Made by a program: the position numbers and the translations under genes. This document shows positions 11,949 to 25,960 of a stretch of DNA of 64,000 bases, in pieces. The first letter of the stretch is position 1; every line of letters begins with the position of its first letter. Source of the stretch: Diaporthe sp. PMI_573 (lineage: Eukaryota > Ascomycota > Sordariomycetes > Diaporthales > Diaporthaceae); assembly GCA_021399435.1 (NCBI GenBank), contig JAJTUP010000082.1, positions 1 through 64,000 of the forward strand, given 5' to 3'. A model generated the notes under the pieces. The model did no database searches, was not told the origin of the DNA, and saw only the letters and a program-made list of their open reading frames with translations.

Positions 11949-12463
11949 TGAAGGTTAGTGGATCGAATGGGAGTCAGGTAGCAGTAGGGTGCACTGGAGG
12001 TCTTGGTGGGACGATTGAGAATGGTTCGGACAACTTTGCATTGAATTTGAGTGGGCTTCTGTCAGCCCTCCTCACACACCCTCCGACATTGTCTCAACCC
12101 TTGGCACGCTGCGGGTGGCTCTAGTGTAGGAATGGCGAGGCCGGAAAATTCGGCCCCCAGACCCACTCTCTTCAGCCATGAATAACTAGCCAACCCTAAC
12201 CCTGATAGTAACCAAACTAAATACAGATAAACTTCAGAAATTAGGCTATCTAACAAACTAGGTTACATGCTTTTTGGGTAAGAAATAAGGGTAATGCAGA
12301 GGTTCGAAGTTAGGGTCTTAAAACAGCCCAAAAAATCGGCTCACGGCCACCAAACTCATCTGCCGCCGCGCACGCCACTAGCACTAAGTCTAGGGTAACT
12401 CCTTACGTGAAGTCTAGGGTAACTCCCTACGTGCAGCGCCTACACGAGCGTTTCCGTTTAACA
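11949..12463 (-). mobile_element. solo LTR, same family as 3226-3745, inverted
   Basis: About 515 bp, the reverse complement of the LTR in gypsy copy 1, from TGAAGG to the complement of TGTTAAACGG. It includes the telomere-like motif at 12192-12203. The 64-codon minus frame at 12062-12256 corresponds to the open frame of the other copy, so it is a property of the LTR. No clear target duplication was seen. Confidence 0.7.
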
Positions 12464-12479
12464 AAAGTAAAGAGCAGTA

Positions 12480-12660
12480 GGGTAGACAAGCTTAATAATA
12501 AGGAGGAATTACAGAAAATCCGCAACCAAATAACTATAAGTGCTTCCCAAAACATAATTGTCAGACTTCCTAATAATAACTACCAGGCAATTTAAAACGT
12601 TACTATAGGTCTCAGCATCCTCATTTAAATTGAGAGAAAGCTTATAAGACTAGCATCAGG
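12480..12660 (+). pseudogene. fragment of the 3' end of a JmjC-like gene
   Basis: This segment parallels the last two exons of the JmjC-like gene at 54796-55301: a Lys/Glu-rich exon end with IRNQI, an intron-like spacer ending ...CAG, and a terminal exon reading AIQNVT...IERKL.RLA. It carries RIP-type changes, including TTTAAA and TGA-like disruptions. Only the tail is present; the LTR at 11949-12463 sits directly upstream. Confidence 0.6.
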
Positions 12661-13447
12661 CCCTATACACCTTAAACATAACGCTGACCACCCCTAGCGT
12701 AAAGTCTTGCCCTATGCTCTTCTTTCAGGGAAGGATTACTACAGCATAGTACAGTGCTGTAAAATAGCCAACAGCTAGAGTATCCTCTAATAGCAGAAGT
12801 AATTCCCAGGATATAGTCTTAAATAAAAGCTTTACTCTAGCCAATCTTATCACAGATCACCAACAACTACTGTCATCCACTAATATCAAATATACGTCAC
12901 TAGGGAGTAGTATATATTGGAGAAAACAAATATATATAAAAGATTTTTAATAGACACCATAAACCTCTTTCTTCTCATACCAACCCTCGCTTTATTTAAA
13001 CTGCCAGCATCACTACTTACGGCTTCAAGCAACTCTATAGCCCAAGGCTATGCTTAACCTTACTAAAGAAGTAGCTATAGGCAATAAAATGCCTAAAGGC
13101 TCCCAAGACTATAAACTGGGTTGTGTGGTGCCCTAAGCCAGACATTAGAAAATATCTACTTAATACTAACTAAAGCTCTAAAGCTCTACTTTTTAGTCTG
13201 GCGCCTAGCCTAATGTTTACAGTAACGCTTGTATTATCTTTTGCTTCATCTAATGTAAATTCCATCATTCTTTCTGTGCAATATATTGCGCGTTACTATA
13301 TGATTAACATGCGTAAAACCATTTTAAATGACTCGGAAAGGTCGCGGAACGAGAACAGACCAAGATATCAAGTATCATTATCTTCTCCTACCTATCTATC
13401 TCGTTTCACTTACAATACATCAAAACCAGGTATCCCATTTAGACTAA
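12661..13447. other. no gene recognised
   Basis: Contains moderately AT-rich sequence. The long open frame starting at 13213 overlaps the RTA1 fragment in another frame and has no recognisable domain, so I do not call it. Confidence 0.4.
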
Positions 13448-13897
13448 AGCAGTCAAGTCAACACATATCACGCTTACATAAGCATAATTCTGAAATTTAT
13501 TCGCTACATCTACCGGCTCGTGGAGAATGCTACTGGCACAACAATTGTGGACCTCGAGAATATCGAGGCTCTAGAAAGTCTGAGTCCTATTCTACGGTAC
13601 GAGGTATTATATTTCTATATATTCGAAGCGAGCCTCATGCTTGTGAAATCCATGCTGTGGAACGTTCGGCACCCGGGCCCACATCTACCCCAAGACTATC
13701 ACATATACCTGAAAGAGGATGGAAACGAGGTTAAAGGAGAGAAAAACGCAAGCGACTGTCGGCCATTTCTCTTAAATCTGGCAAATAACCTGTTCTGCGG
13801 AATGCTCTTTCGTGACAAGGCGGTCACAAAACCAGAATCCTGTGAGCTCAATGAACAGCGCCGTATCGACGGACGACGCAGCTCCTCATCGGTATGA
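13448..13897 (+). pseudogene. C-terminal fragment of an RTA1-like membrane protein
   Basis: The frame runs from a stop at 13445-13447 to the TGA at 13895-13897. It contains FIRYIYRLVE, then an acidic loop, then LRYEVLYFYIFEASLMLVKS and LWNVRHPGPHLPQ. This is the layout of the last two membrane segments of RTA1 family proteins (fungal seven-helix lipid-translocating exporters): the R-x-IYR-xxE motif, then the F-x-FEA helix and the HPG after the last helix. The five upstream helices are absent and there is no start codon. It may be a truncated pseudogene, or the final exon of a gene whose earlier exons were lost. Confidence 0.6.
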
Positions 13898-14211
13898 CAA
13901 TACGCAGGAACAGGTACACTGTATCGTGATGCCTCAGAAGACGCACTGAGAATGGCAATGGCGCTGCCTTGGGGGTCTGGACCCTAGTAATGCGGTACAC
14001 GTGTGACAGGGGCAGTTTGAGTGTTCAAAATTGGAATTCATTTATCAGCATAAAAAAGTCCAAGGCCGTCCCATGACGCCTTAATCCCATAGTTAGAGTA
14101 CAGATAGAATGATATAAATGGGAAACAGGTCACGTTATTTATAGTGATATGGTCCAGCTCATTACCACATAATACTATGCTATACATGAAGTCGATCCAA
14201 TCTTCGTAGGT
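13898..14211. other. intergenic, nothing recognised
   Basis: Downstream spacer between the RTA1 fragment and the convergent end of the secreted-protein gene. Confidence 0.5.
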
Positions 14212-16265
14212 TCATGACTCATTGTTTTCAATCTCATCGGCTTTCTAAATAATCACAACCCGTCAGAAAGAGTCAAACAGGTAAGGGAGGATGTTATCTC
14301 ACCAATAGCGGTCCAAGGTAGGAGAATGGCACGTATGCCTTATTGTTCCAGTAATCCACGCCCCAGCCAAGCATAGGGGGGCAATTGGTAAACATAGAGC
14401 CTGGGTTGTGCGTACTGAGTGCCGTGTCCAGGTTGACGCTCATATCGACAACACACACTGGAGTGTTTGACTGTAGATAAATGTGAGAAATGATTCAAAA
14501 TGGGGGAGCTCGAGGGACGGGGAAGGTGCCCCAAATTTTACTCACAGCACATCCCATGTCCAATTCAGTTGCATTAGTCTGTGAATCAGTTTCGGCTTTG
14601 AAAGAGCATTCCTGGGCGTTGAGATACAGCTCCTGAGGGGTGGTCCAGTTCTTGTCAAACGCGATTTGGAGAACGCCAGGGAAGAAGTCTGCGCCAACAT
14701 CTCGAGCCCTGGCCATGCCGTATGAGTCGGTGCCATCGAAATAGATATACTTATTGTCTTTGCAAATGCCGTAGTTATCGTAGTCGCCGCATTTAAAGTT
14801 ACCAGTCTCAGCCTCAAGCTTCTTTGGATTGACGCCCGGACTGAGGTAACTCGGTTAGTTTTGATATGCAATGGGTAGGGCTGTGTTTTGAAAGGTTGGG
14901 TGGTGTAAAACAGCATAATCAAGTAGGTTGAGATGACTTACTTCTTAATTGAGAAGAATCCACGAGCCTGAACAGCCTGGTTGAATGTCCATTTTATCAA
15001 CTCGCGGTATAGAAAGCTGGTCTTCTCGGGCAGAGAGTCTGAAATCTTGGCGCAGAACGCGCCGTCGTGTGTCACCCCGTAGAATGTGTCAAAGTCTTTC
15101 TGAATGAGGGTCACTGCCGCTCCGACGTTTTTCTGGTACTCATCGACGAAACCAGAAAGAGTGGCTGACATATCCTGCCACTTCACGGGATTTACTGTCG
15201 ACTTTGGAAACAGGAGATTCACGAGACCCACAGGGGCACCACTAATACCTCCCACCAAAGATGCTGCAATGAAAGCCGCGGTTCCTGGGTCTGCCAAGGT
15301 AGCGACGCCCTGTTAAATACGTGTCAAACAAATTCTTAAATCGTCTCATTCCACAAGCCTCATAGGGAAGGGCACAGATTGGACTCACGGCGAAGAGCCC
15401 CACGGTGACACCTAAGATTGGACCAAACAGTGGCGTTTTGGCATTAACGTCCTCTGGCGGAGCGACTATATCAACTATTTGTCCAACAACACCACTACAA
15501 TAGACAATGTCAGTCTCATGCTGCTATAACAAAAGAAAACTTATTTTGCCAGCAGTGTACTTACATTGCTTCAGCTTGACCGTTAAGCAGCGCCTGGTGG
15601 TAATTGGCAAAGTACTGGTTTATCGCTATACGGGGTCAGCCTCTAACAGCACAAAATATATTCCTTGATGCCGGGGGCGGCTTACTGTAAATATTCCATA
15701 CAGCCTGCCACGTGGAATAAGGATCAGTCATCTAGTTCTGTATGTGTTCTTAAAGAGAGTGACTTACATAGAATTCCTGATATGAATTATACTTGGCCCC
15801 TTGCCCGCTGGGAGGAGGACTGCAAGTACTGAGAGACAAGACATCACAGGTCCAAGTGATCAGTCCAGCTGAGTCCAGATAACATTGTGAGAAGCCCTTG
15901 TCTCCGCATTTCGCGGAGTTCTTCGACCACCAGTCCTGTGGCCAACGGTGTCAGTCTCAACAAAGAGGGCTGCCGGACTCAGTTTTGGCCATCATGGGAG
16001 CCTTTACTTACATTCAGGTGGTCATTCATTTTCAGAATCTCCCAACACTCTGTGTGGATTCTACAGAAAATTAGACTCTTACGTGCTCGCATAGAAGGCA
16101 CATTTATTCTCACCCAGTTGTGCTGTCCCAGCCACAGTCGTCAACCCCGATGGTAGTGTTTGTCGCATCTTGGCGGGGAATAATTGAGTTACGATAAAGT
16201 TGGGGGAATCCTGAGACGAGGCCGCTCGAGGCCAAGCTCAGCGTTAAGATCGAAATTCGAAGCAT
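14212..16265 (-). CDS. secreted Cys-rich protein, 10 exons, 472 aa
   Basis: Joining exons 16265-16114, 16060-16012, 15935-15768, 15704-15686, 15625-15565, 15494-15389, 15309-14942, 14840-14546, 14470-14303 and 14244-14212 gives one uninterrupted frame. All introns are GT-AG, about 50-100 nt. The N-terminus is a signal peptide (MLRISILTLSLASSGLVSG). It is followed by a Cys-rich block (DDCGW, TECWE, KCGDKG, QCYL, WTCD, STCSPPP), a hydrophobic Gly/Ala-rich central stretch encoded in exons 6-7, and a C-terminal domain with more Cys (KCGDY, ICKDN, ECSFK, TNCPP). I believe it belongs to a family of large secreted fungal proteins with a CW...W N-terminal motif, but I know no function for it. It is apparently intact. 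It could be a cell-surface or effector-type protein; that is only inference. Confidence 0.8.
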
Positions 16266-17480
16266 TATACTGCAGTGCGAGTCAAGCTTCTAAGGGGAAG
16301 TTGTAACGGAAAGTGAAAAACGTGATAGATTTGTTGCTTTTCAAGATAGAAGATTCCCCAGATTCATAAAATGTTGGTCGGCAGCCGTCTGACTTTATGT
16401 TCCAAGATGCCAGCCCTGGTATCGACTCTCAAAGAACTTGGAACTCCAACATACTGGTGATGGGGCTCCAAGTGGCGGTGCGCGGTCTGGGCGGATGTAT
16501 ATCAAACATCGACCTCCACACTGGCAGCCCCCTATCGCCCTCTCAGCCGCAGTGCAACCCCAGCATTCCAGCAGATTGACGTACCCTGATCTTCAGGAGT
16601 GCCATAGTGATCAACTTGTTCATAACCACGACTCATGAATAAGGCGCTACAACTTGCAGCGATGCTGTTACGAGGTGCACTGCCCTTTATTAAGCAAAGC
16701 GCTGTGGGAACCGTTTTCAAGACTAAAGTGCCTACCAGATAATCCAACAGTCATGCCGCAGGTTCCTTCATCCCAAGATTTCATGCAAAGATACTTGTAG
16801 CACGGACCACCACGAGGCTATAATTACAAGGCCAAGACGGGCGCTTCTTTGGACGAACCTAAGATAGAGTACAAAATGGGTCCAATTAAACCGTATGCCA
16901 GCGACCATCCATGCAAACATGCATGGATGTTGCATGATTATAGCGCTTGTCAAGTCAGTAGATGGGGTCTTGGTATGCTTTTATTGCACCTGACCACACC
17001 AACGTCTTCCAACTTTCAGCCTGGTTTGGCAGAAAACTGATTGCCGAGCAGATGATCTTGTCCAAAATAGAACGTCTATGGGGGAAAGTTGCGGGGGTTC
17101 GAGCTTGAACCCCACGACTCGAGACCAGCACTTGGCCGTCTCATAGAAACATATTTGTGGGGGAGGCTGTGGGGAGAACCAATACAGCGGGCGAAGAGAA
17201 GCTTGGATGCTACCCCAGGCCAGCAAGATTGGGGATACAGGGGTCCGCAGACTTGCAAGCACGAGGCTATGTTTAGTCCAAGTGGACAAGGACATAGTTA
17301 AATATCACAACGTCCTATGCCTCATTGTTAATGCATTCATTTATCAACGTTTTGTTTCAACGCTCTCTGCCCGACTCTCTTTCGTTAAGCTTTCGTCCAA
17401 AACTGTACATCTCAGTCTGTCTTTCACGATACCTGCACACACGCGCAACGCAACCTCCAAATATTTCACAAGTTCATATA
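16266..17480. other. intergenic between two secreted-protein genes
   Basis: Divergent upstream regions of the genes at 14212-16265 and 17517-17933. Several overlapping short frames exist on both strands, none with a recognisable domain. Confidence 0.5.
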
Positions 17481-17514
17481 AACACACAAACACACACACA
17501 CACACACACACACA
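17481..17514. repeat. CA microsatellite in the 5' leader
   Basis: About 12 uninterrupted CA units, with an AAA interruption, end two bases before the start codon of the small secreted protein, so the tract would lie in its 5' untranslated region. Confidence 0.9.
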
Positions 17515-17516
17515 AA

Positions 17517-17933
17517 ATGCACTTCCGCTCATTACTCCCTCTGCTCATCACGAGTCTCTACGCCTCACAAGTCGTTGCGGAAGCCTATGGAGACTGCTGC
17601 CTATGCCACCACATCGAGGGCCAGTGGTTGTGTGTAAAATGGAACGAAGAAACGGACACACTCTCCTGCGGACTCGGAGGATCATTCCCATCAGGATCAA
17701 AATGCACAGTCAACAGATTCTACCAGCCAGAAAACCGCCTCCAAGCAAATGTCTCTCTGTACATGGGCGCAAACGAGACACCATACAGGCTAGACCTGGG
17801 TATCAACCCGGGCAACTGCAAGCCGTGGAAGGAGTTCCCGACACAATGGACTGGCTGGGGTTCCTACATGTTCGACGGCGGTGACATTTCGGCACAAGAT
17901 ATGAGTCTCTGCGAGGAGTATGGAGCTGTCTGA
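17517..17933 (+). CDS. small secreted cysteine-containing protein, 138 aa
   Basis: The ATG at 17517 is chosen because it starts a clean signal peptide (MHFRSLLPLLITSLYASQ, cleavage around VVA-EA). The open frame extends 64 codons further upstream only through low-complexity leader sequence. The mature part of about 115 residues has Cys at GDCCLC, WLCVKW, LSCGLG, SKCTVN, GNCKPW and SLCEEY, and no membrane segment. It ends in a natural TGA. The single exon, small size and even Cys number are typical of secreted fungal proteins, including effector candidates. I do not recognise the family. Confidence 0.75.
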   Translation: MHFRSLLPLLITSLYASQVVAEAYGDCCLCHHIEGQWLCVKWNEETDTLSCGLGGSFPSGSKCTVNRFYQPENRLQANVSLYMGANETPYRLDLGINPGNCKPWKEFPTQWTGWGSYMFDGGDISAQDMSLCEEYGAV

Positions 17934-19307
17934 TGCCGGATCGATGTCGGAGGATTGGGGGAGATGGGAATGACTGAGGGTCATTGCTGTCTGGAGAGCC
18001 TTGACCGCCTTGGAAAACTGTATACTGTATCAATATCCTATCCGTATATGTGGAGGACGATCCACCTCGAAGACCACTTGGCCGAGAGCCATGCCACAAT
18101 GAATGTTACGACTTGTCTTCTCGCCCTGTGTGGTCTCTCTTTGGAACTATAGGCCAGGTAGAGCAATCTAATGCCTTGAACAAAAAGCTGGCATGTTCTC
18201 TGGTTTTGGACATTTGTCTACATTCGTTCTCATTTCCTATCATTCCATCTAGCAGCATCACAGCAGGTTGGTAGAGGACACCGTTATTTGTGGAACAACA
18301 GTCCCTGGGACGGCTTAAAATGCAACGTGTTTACTATACCTGCAACAGTATAAAGACATGGATCCGGTGCGCTGGATGATGCCACAATATATGCTTTTTT
18401 GGCCCAAACAGTCAAAGCTCGCCCCATCCCAGATTCAACGGGGTCTGCAGCCTGCCATTCCTCAGAAAATCCCTCAGCATAACTGGGCGATAGCTGCTAA
18501 TCTGAGAACGGTGAAGACTCATGCATCAAGGTCCCACTGGTGAAGAACGTGCATTCATTGTTTACTTGCCAAGATGTGAGACCTACGCATTCAAGAAAGC
18601 ACTGGCTTCATCCGAGTTGGTAACCCATCATCCGAGATACCGTAAACAACATCACGAGATAACTCAACATGGAAGCAGTTCCCCCGGACCATCAGTAGTA
18701 AAGCCGGGGAAGCGGATGACTGCCATATTTTGCAAGCCAAGAATGCCGCGCACTGGTAGCATGATGTCAGCATTTGAAGAATACAGGCAACGAACAGCAA
18801 GACAAGCATGGTGTGGGGTGCTCAGTCAGCTGTCGTCTGCCTAGAACTGCGAGGACGAACACGTTAAAGTGGTCCTCCACTCAACAGGCCCACATTAGTG
18901 TAATTACAGAACCATTCGAGTTCCACTTGGTTAGCCTCGCTGCATCACACCAAGGCTGGTGGATTAATGTCGACAATCCACTTGCGACCTTTACAACGTG
19001 CCTGAAGTGGTAAGCCATGCACACAGAAGTAGAGAGAAGGCCTCAGGGGAGACGAGCAGCAAGATCTGCCTCATGTTTCATACAGCATCCCAGGAATTGC
19101 GGAAGTTGCTGAATTTTCGGAGGGAGCCAGCTGCCTAAAAGTCACCAACCATCTAGACTACCACGTGGCGTATCCAGATTTGTCCAGTCACAGCATCTGA
19201 GGGCTGTGCAGCTGGAGCAGTGCCTCGCCGCTCCTCAAGTGCAAAGGTTTGTGCAGTCCATTCAATTCGTACCAAACGGAAATTTCTCCTTTATCTTGAG
19301 GCGGTAA
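17934..19307. other. intergenic, nothing recognised
   Basis: Normal base composition. Short open frames on both strands overlap one another and lack domains. Confidence 0.45.
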
Positions 19308-19919
19308 CATTCTGTCGCCCATTTTCGATTTATCCTTACTGTCATCCAGGTCGAGAGCCTTTTTTTCTTCTCAATTTTACATTGCACTATATTTGACGCT
19401 TTCAACACGAACGAAATTCGGCTGCTCGATGTACGTTCTGTGAATGAAGATCGGCTTTCAGTCTTCCACGAGCTTCTCGAAAATGGTCCCAGTTCACCTC
19501 TACGCTACGCAATTCTCTCTCACACGTGGGGAAAGCGCCAAGACAACAAAGACATTGCCTTCGATGACATACCAAGCTCGGAGACCTTTGCTAGGTTCTT
19601 GGACGAGGCGACGCAGCTGAAGCAATGGAAAATGGTCATAGAAAAGAAGAAAACGGGGTTCTCCAAGATCACCAACGCGTGCAGACTCGCCCGTGAAATG
19701 AATTTGGACTACATTTGGATCGACTCATGCTGTATCGACAAATCGAAATCTGCCGAATTGAATGAGAGCATCGATTCAATGTATCGCTGGTATCAGAGCT
19801 CCGAACAGTGTATTGTGTACCTCGAGGATCTAGAGCCTCGTGGTGGCTTGAGGCGGTGCAGATGGTTCAAGAGAGGCTGGACGCTGCAAGAACCGTCATG
19901 TCCGCCCGAACCGACCTAA
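19308..19919 (+). pseudogene. truncated HET-domain (heterokaryon incompatibility) gene
   Basis: The frame holds the front of a HET domain: NEIRLLDVR, then YAILSHTWG, then LDYIWIDSCCIDK, SIDSMYRWYQSS, and RWFKRGWTLQE. These are the hallmark blocks of fungal HET proteins, which trigger non-self recognition death. After TLQE the match stops abruptly (about 19892) and the frame ends within ten codons. No ATG is in frame between the upstream stop at 19305 and the domain, so either an upstream exon exists or the start is lost. A typical HET protein is several hundred residues longer. The break coincides with an LTR-like sequence. Confidence 0.75.
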
Positions 19920-20167
19920 CGGCACCGTGACGGCAACGGCACGGCGGAAACGGGCGTGTCGGCCGGGGCCATGGGCTGCCTGTACGTCACCACTAAACAA
20001 CAGTCGCAAGTCTGTTTTCGGGAACCTTATTTCTCGTATCTTATTTCTTCGCACAGGCCTGTATTTATAAGTCCCCTCCCCCCCTTCTGTACCATCGTAC
20101 TGCTATCTACCTATCAAAGCATGATAGTTCAATTAGCGCGCTTTGTACTAGTTACCTTGACCTACTA
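19899..20167 (+). repeat. possible solo LTR ending the HET gene
   Basis: Begins TGTCCGCCCG where the HET match ends. It has a TATA-like tataagtcccc followed by a C-rich run near 20066-20092, and ends near TTGACCTACT, a layout like copia-type LTRs. No target duplication was found, and HET coding does not resume afterwards. Confidence 0.35.
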
Positions 20168-20564
20168 GTATTCGGTATTGTCGTTGCAACTGAGGTGGAC
20201 AATTCGCGGCTTTCAAATGAATGAAGAATGTACAGTGCTGACGAGATAGTACGTCTTTCTGATATTGTGGAAAGCCTGCTTTCCTACTGCAATTGCTAAA
20301 GTACCTAATGAATATATGTGTTGAAGCATATCTCCCGAGGTCCAGCACTGAGATATTTGGACACTACAAAAACAAAAGGAAAACAAAACGAAACAAAGTC
20401 CAACGTCTACATAAGTCTAGCAGTTATTCAAGAATAAGATCTTTCCGCTTGGCCGCAACTCGAAGGCCGCATGTGAATTCCTGTCGCTTCCAGCGCTGAA
20501 AAGGAATCAATCACCTGTGCACCATGCGACCGAGAATCCAAGTACGGCAGGCACCAGACCACAG
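20168..20564. other. intergenic, nothing recognised
   Basis: No domain-bearing frame. An A-rich patch lies near 20366-20400. Confidence 0.45.
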
Positions 20565-20960
20565 TTATGGCTTCTTCTCGGAAGGAGTTGGCTTCGCCCC
20601 TGGAGCGGCTGGCTTCTTTGAAACCTGTCTGGGGACAAACATCGTGGCAGGCTTGGGTGCAGCTGCAGGTTGGGCCGGGCGGCTCGAAATGGCATTTGCC
20701 GTCGTGGTGGAGCTCGAGCCAGCTTGCGGTTGCTGGGCTGCGTTCTGTGCATTCCTGCGCGCCTTCGCTTTGTTCGCCTTACGGACGGCTTTGTTTCTAT
20801 CATGTGTGTTTTGGTCCGTGATTTGGGGCGCGAATATCTTGGGTCCGGCCCCCTTACGCCAGTGGAGGACACGGAACATCTTCCTGAGCCTGAGTGCCGC
20901 GCTGGACAAACGGACGGTGATGTGTTCCGTCTGGTTCGGATCCCATGCGCTGATTGAGTA
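20565..20960 (-). CDS. hypothetical small basic, Ala/Pro-rich protein
   Basis: A minus-strand open frame ends with TGA at 20565. Its translation starts with a compact region (WDPNQTEHITVRLSSAALRL), followed by KIFAPQITDQNTHDRNKAV, then a low-complexity basic tail rich in Lys, Ala, Pro and Ser. There is no ATG before residue Met of LRKMF, but an acceptor-like cag precedes GCATGG near 20957, so an upstream exon is plausible. The tail suggests nucleic acid binding only weakly. Several overlapping frames on the other strand are probably shadows. Confidence 0.35.
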   Translation of the reverse strand, partial: YSISAWDPNQTEHITVRLSSAALRLRKMFRVLHWRKGAGPKIFAPQITDQNTHDRNKAVRKANKAKARRNAQNAAQQPQAGSSSTTTANAISSRPAQPAAAPKPATMFVPRQVSKKPAAPGAKPTPSEKKP

Positions 20961-24117
<3,157 letters not shown>

Positions 24118-25080
24118 GCTGGGTCCATCATCAGTGCTTCCTACGGCGGAGGAGGATGTTCAATCGCTGGGGTCCTAGAGTTCAAGAAGACTATTGCTGC
24201 CCCAGATAAGTTCTTCGGTTTGTCGATGTTGCTCCAGACGTACACAAGATCAAACTTTCGTCGCAATTTGTACGAGTCAACACCATCATAGTTAGTCTCG
24301 CGTCGGGTATGAAAAAGAGAAGCCAGAAAAAGTTGTAGGAAAATGTAGGATGCAATATAGTACACCCATACTTGCGTACCACATTAGCTGTTGATGCAAT
24401 GTACCTGAGGGAAGTCACTGATGCGAACCCAGAGGGTCCAGTATTGTGACCGTCTCTATCACAAAAGACATTTTCTATTTCCTATTTCCTGTTTCCTGTT
24501 TCCTGTTTCCTATTTCCTATTTCCAGTTTGCTAGTATATTAGTACTATTGCTGGCCAGGGTTTCCTCCGTGGCCACCGGTTTCAGCACCCATTCCCGGTC
24601 AGGCATGTGGGACTGGCCTTTCCCTGTGCATTCCAGAACTAATCGATATAGATGCCTGATTGGACAAAATAGTGAAATCCTCCGAAATCTTATTTCTCTG
24701 TAAATCAGGCCGACGCCGTCCAACAGTCTCACCTAGCCGTTGTAGGCAGTCATATTGAATCACCTGCAGATATCGGAGACAGGGCGGCCTGGGTGTTAGG
24801 AATACGGACTAGCACGTCCGCTATCGGCTGGTTGGTATGACCAGCTGATCCAAGGTCCTCATAATGAGGACGACCAGATAAACTCTGCTCTGCACCCGAC
24901 CTTGCCTTTTCCTCTTCATCTCTTCTCATCTTCTGGGTGACAGTTCTATTTTTGCAAGCTATTCCACGTCGCCATAACGAGTCCCACAACGCCTACGTCG
25001 ATTCCATCGATAACTGTTCTGCAACATAAATTCGATTACGGTGATTCTCGCCTATCGAGATATCAAGCATTCTACAATAG
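24118..25080. other. intergenic with a short heptamer tandem repeat
   Basis: No gene recognised. At 24478-24525 about seven copies of a TTTCCTR heptamer stand in tandem. Confidence 0.5.
24478..24525. repeat. TTTCC(T)R heptamer tandem repeat
   Basis: Successive units tttccta, tttcctg, tttcctg, tttcctg, tttccta, tttccta can be read without gaps. Confidence 0.8.
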
Positions 25081-25084
25081 CGTT

Positions 25085-25960
25085 TAGGTTTTTCAAAAGA
25101 CATTCACAATAAGAAAAGATTTGAAAAGAAGTACACTTCGTGATTGGAAATCTCAGGAACATCAAACGGCCTTAGAGGAGATGGTTGAAGCCTATTTTCA
25201 CAAGTACAGTACCATATTCTGGCCGGAGGACGAGTCTTATATTCGAGCCAACAAGTTTAAGTGTTCCACTTATAGTACACGGTAACTATATAAGGACAAG
25301 AAATTAAGGGTGTTGAGGCTAATTGTGTTTCAGAATCAAGACAATTATGCGACAATTATTCTGGCAATTAAACGTTTAGCAGTATCGCAATGCTAAATAT
25401 AAGAAAAAAAAAACAGGGCTCAGTCTTTACTTTATACCTAGTTATTTAATACCTAAGCAATTATCAGCAGCATCCTGGTCTATAGATAGCGAATCAAGCC
25501 TGACGGTATGCAAGAATTTTGTGTTAAATGAACCAAGCAATAACGACGCACTTTATGTAGCAACAAATATACAAAAGCAGGTAGATTTTATATTTCATGC
25601 TGTTTCTTACTATCCAAAGCGTCAAAGCTTTCCTTTAGGCGCGGAAGGCAGCTTCCACAATATAACACTCGCCTAACTAGAGCAGCTTTTGATGTATCTC
25701 GGATAGTCCCAATTTAGGTACCTGTGCTTTATGTTGGTAGCTCCGAATACATATGCCGAAGAAATGGTTTATCGCGGTAGGGAAGACCGGTTTGATACTT
25801 TAAAGCGACACTTTGCTGCTTTAATTCAGGAATGTATTGCAGACACGCTATGTAGAAAGATTGTGTTAGTCGAAATCGATATCGAGCCATTACTAAGCGC
25901 GGACTCGGTGCGGCAACGGACAGATACGAGAGACATCCAATTTGACTGGTGACAGACAGA
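25085..25960 (+). pseudogene. decayed coding remnant of unknown family
   Basis: A plus-strand frame near 25100-25260 reads like protein (LRDWKSQEHQTALEEMVEAY, then STIFWPEDESYIRANKF). A second open stretch lies at 25731-25952. Between them stops and AT-rich sequence break the frame. I do not recognise the family; the helical, charged character would suit a transposon-encoded or subtelomeric protein. Confidence 0.3.

Noticed and set aside
13213..13734. 173-codon open frame
   Set aside because: Overlaps the RTA1-like frame and gives a non-domain, basic translation.
14340..14534. Ending the secreted-protein gene at the stop at 14340
   Set aside because: That frame is off by one in the final exon; the correct frame runs on to a GT donor at 14302 and a last exon ending at 14212.
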